Of a DNA stretch of 7,541 bases, positions 1-5,549 are shown piece after piece (the first letter of the stretch is position 1; every line of letters starts with the position of its first letter). Source of the stretch: Chloroflexota bacterium (GTDB taxonomy: Bacteria > Chloroflexota > Dehalococcoidia > Dehalococcoidales > UBA2162); assembly GCA_016202555.1 (NCBI GenBank), contig JACQOL010000159.1, positions 1 through 7,541 on the forward strand, written 5' to 3'. The notes below the pieces were generated by a model, which was given only the letters and a program-made list of their open reading frames with translations, did no database searches and had not been told where the DNA came from. The position numbers were made by a program, and so were the translations under genes.

Positions 1-721
1 GACTTTGGGCGGCCAGTCTTGCCTCCTGACGGCTTAGCCCGCCCTCTATCATATCATCGGCACCGAATCGGTAAAACAGAGGAGCCCTTTTCTCCAGTTT
101 GCTCTTTACCTCTTTGATGACTTCCAGGGGAAACCGAAGCCTTCCAATCATATCGCCACCATATTTGTCGTTACGCTGGTTGGTGTAGGGCGATAAGAAT
201 TGGCACAGCAGGAAGCCGTGAGCCCCATGTAACTCTACTGCGTCGCAGCCAGCATCTATCGCTCGGCGGGCAGCCTCCCCGAAAGCGGTAACTACTGTCT
301 TAATCTCCGGGAGAGTCATTTCTTTGGGAATCTCTTTGCTCCTAGGAGGTATAATGTTTGAGGGTCCGAAAGGTTGCTTCCCAGTGATATTGCTGCTAGT
401 TTTCGCCCCGCCATGGGTTATCTGTATAACTACTTTTGCCCCTTCACTGTGGATAGCTTTTACCAACTGACTGAGACCGGGAATGAGCTTGTCATGGTAC
501 AGGCCCATCTGGCTGGAGGATAGTCTGCCGTCTCTCGAGACATAGGTATGCTCAAGGATTATTAACCCCACCCCGCCTCTGGCCCGGGTGGTGTAGTGCT
601 TTAGATGTCTCTCGGTGACCTCACCTTCCTCAGTTGCCATGTTGGTAGCCATTGGTGCCATCACCAGGCGGTTTTTTAGCCTGAGTCCCCTTATCTCGAT
701 TGCATCAAAAAGTCCCGGCAT
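1..721 (-). CDS. Old Yellow Enzyme family NADH:flavin oxidoreductase (N-terminal 240 aa, partial)
   Basis: This gene reads leftward and leaves the window, so only the first 240 codons are present. The start ATG is the complement of 719-721, preceded by AGAGGT (complement of 730-735) eight bases away. The translation begins MPGLFDAIEIRGLRLKNRLV and follows the FMN-binding TIM-barrel of the OYE/2,4-dienoyl-CoA reductase family: the RLKNRLVMAPM strand at 14-24, the IQITHGG segment at 99-105 (Gln100, His103), the paired histidines of HGAH at 165-168, the QFLSP...NxRxDxYGG block at 174-189, and YRFGADD with Arg218 expected near the FMN phosphate. Such enzymes reduce activated C=C bonds with NAD(P)H in the cytoplasm. 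Single-domain members are roughly 340-380 residues; longer ones add a 4Fe-4S site and an FAD/NAD domain, as in FadH and clostridial enoate reductases. The missing C-terminus decides which type this is. It is divergent from corA and has its own promoter. Family call is firm; substrate is unknown. Confidence 0.93.
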   Translation of the reverse strand, partial: MPGLFDAIEIRGLRLKNRLVMAPMATNMATEEGEVTERHLKHYTTRARGGVGLIILEHTYVSRDGRLSSSQMGLYHDKLIPGLSQLVKAIHSEGAKVVIQITHGGAKTSSNITGKQPFGPSNIIPPRSKEIPKEMTLPEIKTVVTAFGEAARRAIDAGCDAVELHGAHGFLLCQFLSPYTNQRNDKYGGDMIGRLRFPLEVIKEVKSKLEKRAPLFYRFGADDMIEGGLSRQEARLAAQS

Positions 722-761
722 GCTAACTTACCTCTATAAACCGCTTTTCTATCGATAATCC

Positions 762-790
762 AGTATATCAGGCAAGATGTTATCTGGCAA
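762..790 (-). promoter_or_regulatory. Sigma70-type promoter for the OYE-family gene
   Basis: Read on the minus strand, TTGCCA (complement of 785-790) is followed after exactly 17 bases by TATACT (complement of 762-767), and the -10 box is preceded by TGA, an extended -10. Each box differs from consensus at only one base. The predicted transcript would start near 755, giving a leader of about 34 bases before the ATG at 721. An 8-base palindrome TATCGATA (750-757) covers the predicted start and could be an operator, but that is speculation. Confidence 0.7.
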
Positions 791-805
791 CAAATGTGGT
801 AAAAT
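778..805 (+). promoter_or_regulatory. Possible weak promoter for the corA gene cluster
   Basis: TAAAAT at 800-805 preceded by TGG forms an extended -10 element pointing toward corA, 55 bases upstream of its ATG. The region where a -35 should lie (about 778-783, TGTTAT) matches consensus poorly, so the promoter would rely on the extended -10 or an activator. It lies back to back with the better minus-strand promoter, and its -35 region overlaps that promoter's spacer. Confidence 0.35.
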
Positions 806-859
806 GTAGAGCAAGGTTAGTTCTAGCGGTAATTCAACGCTATTTGAAGGTGATTTACC

Positions 860-1822
860 ATGACTATTTCTCAGGGAAGTAATGAAAGCCTAAATCTGAA
901 GTCTATCACTTGGGGTGACCTGACCTGGTTTAACATTGAGCGACCCTCCAGACGGGAAATGGAGTATCTGGCTAAAAATTACCCCTTTCATCCTCTGGAT
1001 TTGGACGACTGTCTCAGCCGAATCCAGCGAGCCAAAATAGATGAATATGAAGACTACCTTTTTTTAATCATTCCCTATTCAAGGTGGGATAAGAAGGTTC
1101 GGGTCAGTACCCACGAGCAGGTCTCGGTTTTCATAGGCGCTAAGTATCTCATCACCATTCATAGCGGTGAGCTAAAACCATTGCTCAAGCTCTTTAATGA
1201 ATGCCAGGCTGAGGAAAAGACTCGGCAGGCAAATTTTCAATACGGCTCGGGCTATCTGCTTTACCGGATATTGGACAGGACGGTTGACGCCTACTTTCCT
1301 ATCCTGGATGCAATTCTGAACTGGGTGGATGATATTGAGGATGCCGTCTTTGATAAAAATATTAAGGCGGCGCAGGAAGTAGCCACCCTGCGCCGCGACA
1401 TTATTACTCAACGGCGTATTATGCTGCCCTGGCGGTCAATTATTGCTGAGCTTGAGGCTAAACTAAAGCGGTTTAGCACCCGGGACAACGATGAGAGAGC
1501 CATTTATTTTGGCGACCTCCTCGACCATGTGAATAAGATTTGCGACTCCCTGGAGGAAGCTAAAGAAATTGTTGAGGTTTATAAGGATACCGATTCTGTT
1601 TTAGGGACTGAACAACTTGGCGATATTCTTCGCGTATTGACTATCGTCACCACTATAGCTACTGTGCTGACGGCTCTGACTAGCTTTTATGGGATGAATA
1701 TTCCCTTACCCGGAGGAGCGAATCCAGGTGGTAATGCTTACTCCTGGATTTACCATTTAATAGCGGCGATAGTAGTAGTGGGCACTATGTTATTCTACTT
1801 CCGCCGTAAGCGCTGGATTTAG
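860..1822 (+). CDS. corA: CorA family Mg2+/Co2+ transport protein
   Basis: The product is 320 residues, the usual length for CorA, a homopentameric inner-membrane channel admitting Mg2+ (also Co2+ or Ni2+). The start ATG has GAAGGTG at 846-852 seven bases upstream. The cytoplasmic N-terminal domain carries the family block HPLDLDDCLSRIQRAKIDEY (44-63), followed by the long helical part (about 140-255). Two membrane helices close the protein, about 256-276 and 295-315, and the first ends in the hallmark YGMN (277-280), the selectivity-filter motif. The C-terminus is basic (RRKRWI), as expected for an inside-facing tail. Unusually, the loop after GMN reads IPLPGGANPGGNAYS and lacks the classical MPEL acidic segment; the family is broad and such loops may be normal in its lineage. 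It is the first gene of the plus-strand run and its stop is one base before the next start. The family call is secure; ion preference is inferred. Confidence 0.93.
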   Translation: MTISQGSNESLNLKSITWGDLTWFNIERPSRREMEYLAKNYPFHPLDLDDCLSRIQRAKIDEYEDYLFLIIPYSRWDKKVRVSTHEQVSVFIGAKYLITIHSGELKPLLKLFNECQAEEKTRQANFQYGSGYLLYRILDRTVDAYFPILDAILNWVDDIEDAVFDKNIKAAQEVATLRRDIITQRRIMLPWRSIIAELEAKLKRFSTRDNDERAIYFGDLLDHVNKICDSLEEAKEIVEVYKDTDSVLGTEQLGDILRVLTIVTTIATVLTALTSFYGMNIPLPGGANPGGNAYSWIYHLIAAIVVVGTMLFYFRRKRWI

Positions 1823-1823
1823 C

Positions 1824-2489
1824 ATGAAAGTTTCTTCCCGCTTGGTCGTTATTGCTGCTATCTTTGTTACCTGTCTCATCACCGCCAACATCATTGCCGT
1901 AAAGTTGGTAAGCCTTGGCTTTGTTATTTTACCGGCGGCGATTTTTGTTTTCCCCTTGAGCTATATCTTCGGGGATGTTCTTACCGAGGTCTATGGCTAT
2001 CGCTGGGCAAGAAGGCTTATCTGGCTCGGTTTCCTGTGTAACCTTATTTTCGTTATTTTTGCCTGGATAGGACAAGTTCTCCCCCCGGCTTCCTTCTGGG
2101 AAGGGCAAAAAGCCTATGAGAGTATCCTGGGCTATACGCCGAGATTACTGGTCGCTTCATTTGTCGGCTATCTGGTCGGTGAGTTTGCCAATTCCTTCGT
2201 TCTGACCAAGATGAAGATTCTGACCCGGGGTCGCTGGCTCTGGAGCCGGACTATCGGCTCTACGATAGTGGGTGAAGGACTGGATACTGTGCTCTTTATT
2301 ACCCTGGCTTTCATCGGCACCCCTTCCTTTCTGCCGATAATAATTTTGTATCACTGGCTGGCTAAGACTCTTATCGAGGTGGTGGCTACCCCGCTTACCT
2401 ACGCTGTAGTGAACTACCTCAAGAAAAAAGAGTCGATTGATACTTATGACAATGCAACAAACTTTAACCCCTTATCTATCCTGGATTAG
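1824..2489 (+). CDS. yhhQ: Queuosine precursor transporter (YhhQ/VUT family)
   Basis: This 221-residue, very hydrophobic protein has about six membrane segments (roughly 5-28, 33-52, 62-84, 107-128, 147-168, 172-197). It carries the family signatures FPLSYIFGDVLTEVYGY (43-59), a GEFANSFVLTKMKI stretch (119-132), and a WLWSRTIGSTIVGEGLDT segment (138-155). The family (formerly DUF165, vitamin uptake transporter) imports deazapurine queuosine precursors such as preQ0 or preQ1, used to modify the wobble base of GUN-anticodon tRNAs; E. coli YhhQ is the reference member. The ATG lies one base after the corA TAG and I see no clear Shine-Dalgarno sequence, so translation is probably coupled to corA. 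The last 20 or so residues are polar and look like a non-conserved tail. No queuosine-synthesis gene is in view, which suits a salvage role but does not prove it. The exact transported precursor is inferred from family only. Confidence 0.88.
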   Translation: MKVSSRLVVIAAIFVTCLITANIIAVKLVSLGFVILPAAIFVFPLSYIFGDVLTEVYGYRWARRLIWLGFLCNLIFVIFAWIGQVLPPASFWEGQKAYESILGYTPRLLVASFVGYLVGEFANSFVLTKMKILTRGRWLWSRTIGSTIVGEGLDTVLFITLAFIGTPSFLPIIILYHWLAKTLIEVVATPLTYAVVNYLKKKESIDTYDNATNFNPLSILD

Positions 2490-2501
2490 CAACCAGCAGA
2501 T

Positions 2502-2550
2502 TTTCCTCTCCTCTTATTAAGGGAAAGGGGATAAATGGGGACAGGGTGAA
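2502..2550. repeat. Degenerate palindromic repeat at the yhhQ / Mut7-C boundary
   Basis: The gap contains CCTCTCCTCTTATTAAGGG followed by AAAGGGGATAAATGGGG and a GGGTGA end. This aligns with the repeat after coaX (about 5479-5520: CCTCTCTCC, TTCTAAGGAAAGG, GGATTAA, GGGTGAGG) with small insertions. The pyrimidine-rich and purine-rich halves can pair imperfectly. The right end supplies the purine-rich leader and the GTG start of the next gene. It is called a repeat by comparison of only the copies in this window. Confidence 0.5.
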
Positions 2551-3013
2551 GTTCATCGTTGATAACAATGTGGGTAAGCTGGCTAGGTGGCTGAGGATGA
2601 TGGGTTATGATACCCTTTTCTTCAGAGGTAGCGATGACGGTCAGATGGTAGCAACGGCTTTAGCTGAAGGCAGGGTGATACTTACCAGAGATACCCGGAT
2701 TATGAAAAGAGGGGTGGTCGCCAGGGGGCAGCTAAAAGCTATTCTCATCAGGAGCGATGAGCCGGAGCAGCAAATAAGGCAGGTAGTGGCGACCCTGAAC
2801 CTGGACATTCAGTTCCAGCAATTCGCTATTTGCCTGGAGTGCAATCAGCCTCTGGAAGAGAGGACTAAAGAGCAGGTTGAGAACCGGGTGCCCCCTTATG
2901 TTTTCAAAACTCAGCATCAATATATGGAGTGTCCTACCTGCCGCCGGATTTACTGGAAAGGGACTCACTGGCAGGCAATGACCCGGAGACTGGAGCAGTT
3001 CGGCAAGGATTGA
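2546..3013 (+). CDS. Mut7-C family protein: PIN-like (putative RNase) domain plus zinc ribbon
   Basis: The product is 155 residues, typical of stand-alone Mut7-C proteins (formerly DUF82), named after the C-terminal domain of the Mut-7 exonuclease. The N-terminal half is PIN-like: MKFIVDNNVGKLARWLRMMG (1-20) with Asp6, followed by the VILTRDTRIMKR block (44-55) with Asp49, two acidic positions expected to bind metal. The C-terminal half holds a zinc ribbon, Cys96-x2-Cys99 and Cys129-x2-Cys132, ending with the family-typical RIYWKGTHW (134-142). The protein is likely cytoplasmic. The start is GTG: the upstream ATG at 2535 is out of frame and closes at once, and the protein begins exactly where family members do. 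The purine-rich leader (AAAGGGG, GGGGACAGG) is unusual because it lies in a repeat. RNase activity is inferred from fold; the target is unknown. It precedes nnr by 57 bases. Confidence 0.88.
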   Translation: MKFIVDNNVGKLARWLRMMGYDTLFFRGSDDGQMVATALAEGRVILTRDTRIMKRGVVARGQLKAILIRSDEPEQQIRQVVATLNLDIQFQQFAICLECNQPLEERTKEQVENRVPPYVFKTQHQYMECPTCRRIYWKGTHWQAMTRRLEQFGKD

Positions 3014-3070
3014 CCATAGTCGGGGTTATTGCTACACTCAAATGGTTAGTAGTCGTCCGATGGTGAGACG

Positions 3071-4636
3071 GTGAAAATTTTAACTGTTGAGCAGATGCGC
3101 CAGGTAGAGCGGGAATGTGCCCGGATTGGTTTGCCGACAAGTGTGCTGATGGAGAATGCCGGCCAGGCGGTGGCGGAAGAGGTCAGGCGAATCCTGGGGG
3201 CGATTGACCGGCAACATATCCTGATACTGGTAGGACCGGGTAATAATGGTGGAGATGGACTGGTGGCGGCTCGTCATCTTCACGACTGGGGAGCTGATGT
3301 CAGGCTTTATTTTTTGGGGCAGAGGCCAGTCGATGACCCGAACCTTGAGTTAGTCCGGCAGCGGGGTATCACCGGTGTTGATGTCACTCAGGATAAAAAT
3401 CTGGAGAGGCTTGATGATTGGCTGGCATCAACTACCGCCGTTATCGATGCTATTTTGGGCACGGGGAAGAGTCGCCCGCTGGCTGATACTTTCCGGCTGG
3501 TATTAGAGCGGGTGAGTAAAGCCAGGGAGAAGCAGCCAGGCCTGCCCATCATTGCCCTGGATTTACCTTCGGGGCTTGATGCCGATAGTGGTGCTGTCGA
3601 CCCGGCCTGTCTTTATGCTGATAATACCATTACCCTCGGTTTTCCCAAGCCGGGCTTGTTTAACTCTCCCGGGATGGAAAGAGTTGGTCGAATAACCGTG
3701 GCTGATATTGGTATACCCTCATCTCTGGCGGAACAGGTGACTACCGAGCTTATCACTGCTGATTGGGCTCGGTCAGTTGTCCCCAAACGTCCGCTGGGGG
3801 CTAATAAGGGAACTTTTGGCCGGGTGCTGGTGGTAGCTGGCTCAATCAACTATATTGGGGCTGCCTATTTAGCCTGTAATGGTGCCATGCGGGTTGGTGC
3901 CGGATTGGTGACATTAGCCACGCCCGCCAGTCTGCAGCCGATTCTGGTGTCAAAGCTGACCGAGGTAACCTATTTGCCTCTACCAGAATCAAGTCCTGGT
4001 ATCATTTCTCCAAAAGCCGTCAGTTTAATACGCCAGGAACTCAGCCAGTATAACGTCCTGCTCCTTGGTTGTGGACTGGGACAGAGCCAATCAGTTATAG
4101 AGTTTATTAAGTTGACTCTTTTTGACTTACCGCCAGAGCGACCGGCACTGGTTCTTGATGCTGATGCTCTAAATGCCCTGGCGAAAATTCCCAACTGGTG
4201 GCAACAGCTAGCCGGTGATGCTATACTTACGCCACACCCTGGTGAAATGGCCAGACTGGCTGGGTTATCTGTTGATGAGGTGCAGTCTGACCGGGCAGGC
4301 ATAGCGAAAAAGGTAGCTCAGGAATGGCAGAAAACGGTCGTCCTGAAAGGAGCATATACTGTGATTGCTACCCCGGATGGTCAATCTAGAATCAGTCCGG
4401 TAGCTAACCCCGGGCTGGCATCAGCCGGCACTGGAGATGTCCTGAGCGGGGTTATCGCTGGACTGGCCGCCCAGGGATTATCCCTTTTTGAGGCGGCTAC
4501 CTGTGGAGTCTATCTCCACGCTCAAGCTGGTGAAATGGTCAGGGATAGCCTGGGTGATGCTGGTATGCTGGCTACCGACCTTTTGCCGGTTCTGCCGCTG
4601 GCTATTAAGCAGCTAAAAGAAGAATCTGAAGTGTGA
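3071..4636 (+). CDS. nnr: Bifunctional NAD(P)H-hydrate epimerase / ADP-dependent NAD(P)H-hydrate dehydratase
   Basis: At 521 residues this is the standard fused metabolite-repair enzyme. Residues 1 to about 220 form the epimerase (YjeF_N) domain, with GPGNNGGDG (55-63), VIDAILGTG (124-132) and ALDLPSGLDADSG (162-174); it interconverts R- and S-NAD(P)HX. From about 235 the ribokinase-like dehydratase domain begins at KGTFGRVLVVAGS (246-258), with LTPHPGEMARL (386-396) and the nucleotide-binding GTGDVLSG (453-460) containing the catalytic-type Asp456; it uses ADP to dehydrate S-NAD(P)HX back to NAD(P)H. The start is GTG with GGTGAG (3062-3067) only three bases upstream; MKILTVEQMRQVE matches the normal start of the family and the ATG at 3059 is out of frame. 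The gene is intact with no missing motif. Its stop at 4634-4636 lies 20 bases before the coaX start, so the two are surely cotranscribed. Confidence 0.96.
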   Translation: MKILTVEQMRQVERECARIGLPTSVLMENAGQAVAEEVRRILGAIDRQHILILVGPGNNGGDGLVAARHLHDWGADVRLYFLGQRPVDDPNLELVRQRGITGVDVTQDKNLERLDDWLASTTAVIDAILGTGKSRPLADTFRLVLERVSKAREKQPGLPIIALDLPSGLDADSGAVDPACLYADNTITLGFPKPGLFNSPGMERVGRITVADIGIPSSLAEQVTTELITADWARSVVPKRPLGANKGTFGRVLVVAGSINYIGAAYLACNGAMRVGAGLVTLATPASLQPILVSKLTEVTYLPLPESSPGIISPKAVSLIRQELSQYNVLLLGCGLGQSQSVIEFIKLTLFDLPPERPALVLDADALNALAKIPNWWQQLAGDAILTPHPGEMARLAGLSVDEVQSDRAGIAKKVAQEWQKTVVLKGAYTVIATPDGQSRISPVANPGLASAGTGDVLSGVIAGLAAQGLSLFEAATCGVYLHAQAGEMVRDSLGDAGMLATDLLPVLPLAIKQLKEESEV

Positions 4637-4644
4637 TAAAGCCG

Positions 4645-4650
4645 AGGAGG
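4645..4650 (+). promoter_or_regulatory. Shine-Dalgarno sequence that fixes the coaX start
   Basis: A perfect AGGAGG lies six bases before the ATG at 4657. It decides between that ATG and the GTG at 4633, which overlaps the nnr stop and has no comparable site. Confidence 0.85.
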
Positions 4651-4656
4651 AAGGCG

Positions 4657-5424
4657 ATGTTGCTAGCTGTTGATATTGGCAATACTAATGTTACTTTCGG
4701 AGTTTTTGATGGTGAGAAGCTGTGTGTTACCTGGCGTATCGCTACTAATATTGATCAGATGCCCGATGAGTATGCTAGCTTTCTGCTTAACCTGCTGCAT
4801 CATCAAGGTCTCAAGACATCAGATATTAAAGAGGTTGCTCTGTGTTGCGTTGTCCCGCCGTTACTGCACACTTTTGAAGAGCTATCTAAGCGCTACTTCC
4901 ATGTCTCGCCACTGGTGGTGGGACCCGGGATTAAGACAGGGGTGCGTATCCATGCTGACAATCCGAGAGAGGTTGGTACCGACCGTATTGTTAATACCGC
5001 TGCTGCTCACCATCTCTATACCGGGCCGGTAATCGTCGTTGACCTGGGCACCGGCACTACCTTTGATATTGTCTCCAGGGAGGGTGACTTTGTTGGGGGG
5101 GTGATTGCTCCCGGCATCGCTATTGCTGCTCAGGCTCTATATACCCGGGCCGCTGCTTTGCCCAGGGTGGAATTGGTGCACCCACAGAAAGCCATCGGCA
5201 CCAATACTATTACCGCTATGCAATCTGGTATTGTTTTTGGCTATACCGGGCTGGTTGAGGGATTACTGGTTCGTATTCAGCAAGAACTGGGCGAAAAAGC
5301 CCTGGTGGTGGCCACCGGTGGTTATGCTGAGCTTATCGCCCGGGGAACTAAAGTCATTGATGAGGTTAACCCTGATATTACGCTGGTCGGTTTGAGACTT
5401 ATCTACCTGATGAATAAAGTCTAG
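4657..5424 (+). CDS. coaX: Type III pantothenate kinase
   Basis: With the start at the ATG at 4657 the product is 255 residues, the usual CoaX length, and begins MLLAVDIGNTNVTFGVFDGE, where family members begin. An in-frame GTG at 4633 would add eight residues but lacks a ribosome site. CoaX phosphorylates pantothenate, the first committed step to coenzyme A, and belongs to the ASKHA fold. Visible motifs are the phosphate loop DIGNTN (6-11), VGTDRIVNTAAAHHLY (106-121) with catalytic-type Asp109, the second acidic motif VVDLGTGTTFDIV (127-139), GGVIAPGIAIAAQALYTRAA (147-166) and VVATGGYAELI (217-227). Known family properties are a need for a monovalent cation such as K+ and lack of CoA feedback inhibition, unlike type I kinases. 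It follows nnr closely and is separated from coaBC by 125 bases containing a repeat. All key residues look intact. Confidence 0.96.
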   Translation: MLLAVDIGNTNVTFGVFDGEKLCVTWRIATNIDQMPDEYASFLLNLLHHQGLKTSDIKEVALCCVVPPLLHTFEELSKRYFHVSPLVVGPGIKTGVRIHADNPREVGTDRIVNTAAAHHLYTGPVIVVDLGTGTTFDIVSREGDFVGGVIAPGIAIAAQALYTRAAALPRVELVHPQKAIGTNTITAMQSGIVFGYTGLVEGLLVRIQQELGEKALVVATGGYAELIARGTKVIDEVNPDITLVGLRLIYLMNKV

Positions 5425-5444
5425 CCCGCAGGATAAGGAGACTA

Positions 5445-5467
5445 TAAGAGAGGCTTCGCCTCTCTTA
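5445..5467. repeat. Perfect 10-bp hairpin after coaX
   Basis: TAAGAGAGGC (5445-5454) and GCCTCTCTTA (5458-5467) are exact complements around a TTC loop. No T tract follows on the plus strand, so it is not a classical intrinsic terminator. Fifteen bases of it (5452-5466) recur in inverted orientation at 7347-7361, inside the end of the last gene. This suggests a dispersed palindromic repeat that may also cap or stabilise the nnr-coaX message. Confidence 0.7.
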
Positions 5468-5471
5468 CAAA

Positions 5472-5520
5472 GCCCCTCCCTCTCTCCTTCTAAGGAAAGG
5501 AGGATTAAGAGGGTGAGGTT
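5472..5520. repeat. Pyrimidine/purine palindromic repeat between coaX and coaBC
   Basis: A CCCCTCCCTCTCTCCTT half followed by AAGGAAAGGAGGATTAAG and GGGTGAGG forms an imperfect palindrome centred near 5490. Its layout matches the gap before the Mut7-C gene (about 2502-2550), and its GGATTAA...GGTGAGG end recurs at about 7432-7450. It abuts the perfect hairpin at 5445-5467, so the gap is almost wholly repeat until the coaBC ribosome site. I see no convincing promoter in it. Confidence 0.55.
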
Positions 5521-5537
5521 ATTAAACTATCTCCAAT

Positions 5538-5544
5538 AAGGAGG
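5538..5544 (+). promoter_or_regulatory. Shine-Dalgarno sequence of coaBC
   Basis: AAGGAGG lies five bases before the ATG at 5550. It lies just beyond the repeat block, so coaBC has an independent, strong initiation site although it is 125 bases from coaX. Confidence 0.8.
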
Positions 5545-5549
5545 CAACA

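Noticed and set aside
722..859. Mg2+-sensing riboswitch (M-box) or other leader upstream of corA
   Set aside because: The candidate transcript leader is only about 50 bases, too short for an M-box, and no conserved riboswitch core is visible. Likewise yhhQ has no leader that could hold a preQ1 riboswitch.
3970..4302. 110-codon minus-strand open frame opposite nnr
   Set aside because: Shadow of the conserved dehydratase domain; Ser/Arg-rich low-complexity translation typical of antisense frames.
4633..4656. GTG start for coaX overlapping the nnr stop, adding eight residues
   Set aside because: A perfect AGGAGG sits six bases before the ATG at 4657, and the protein from that ATG begins exactly like known CoaX proteins.
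4670..5395. Two plus-strand open frames (4670-5032 and 5105-5395) inside coaX
   Set aside because: Alternative-frame shadows of a fully intact coaX with all its motifs.
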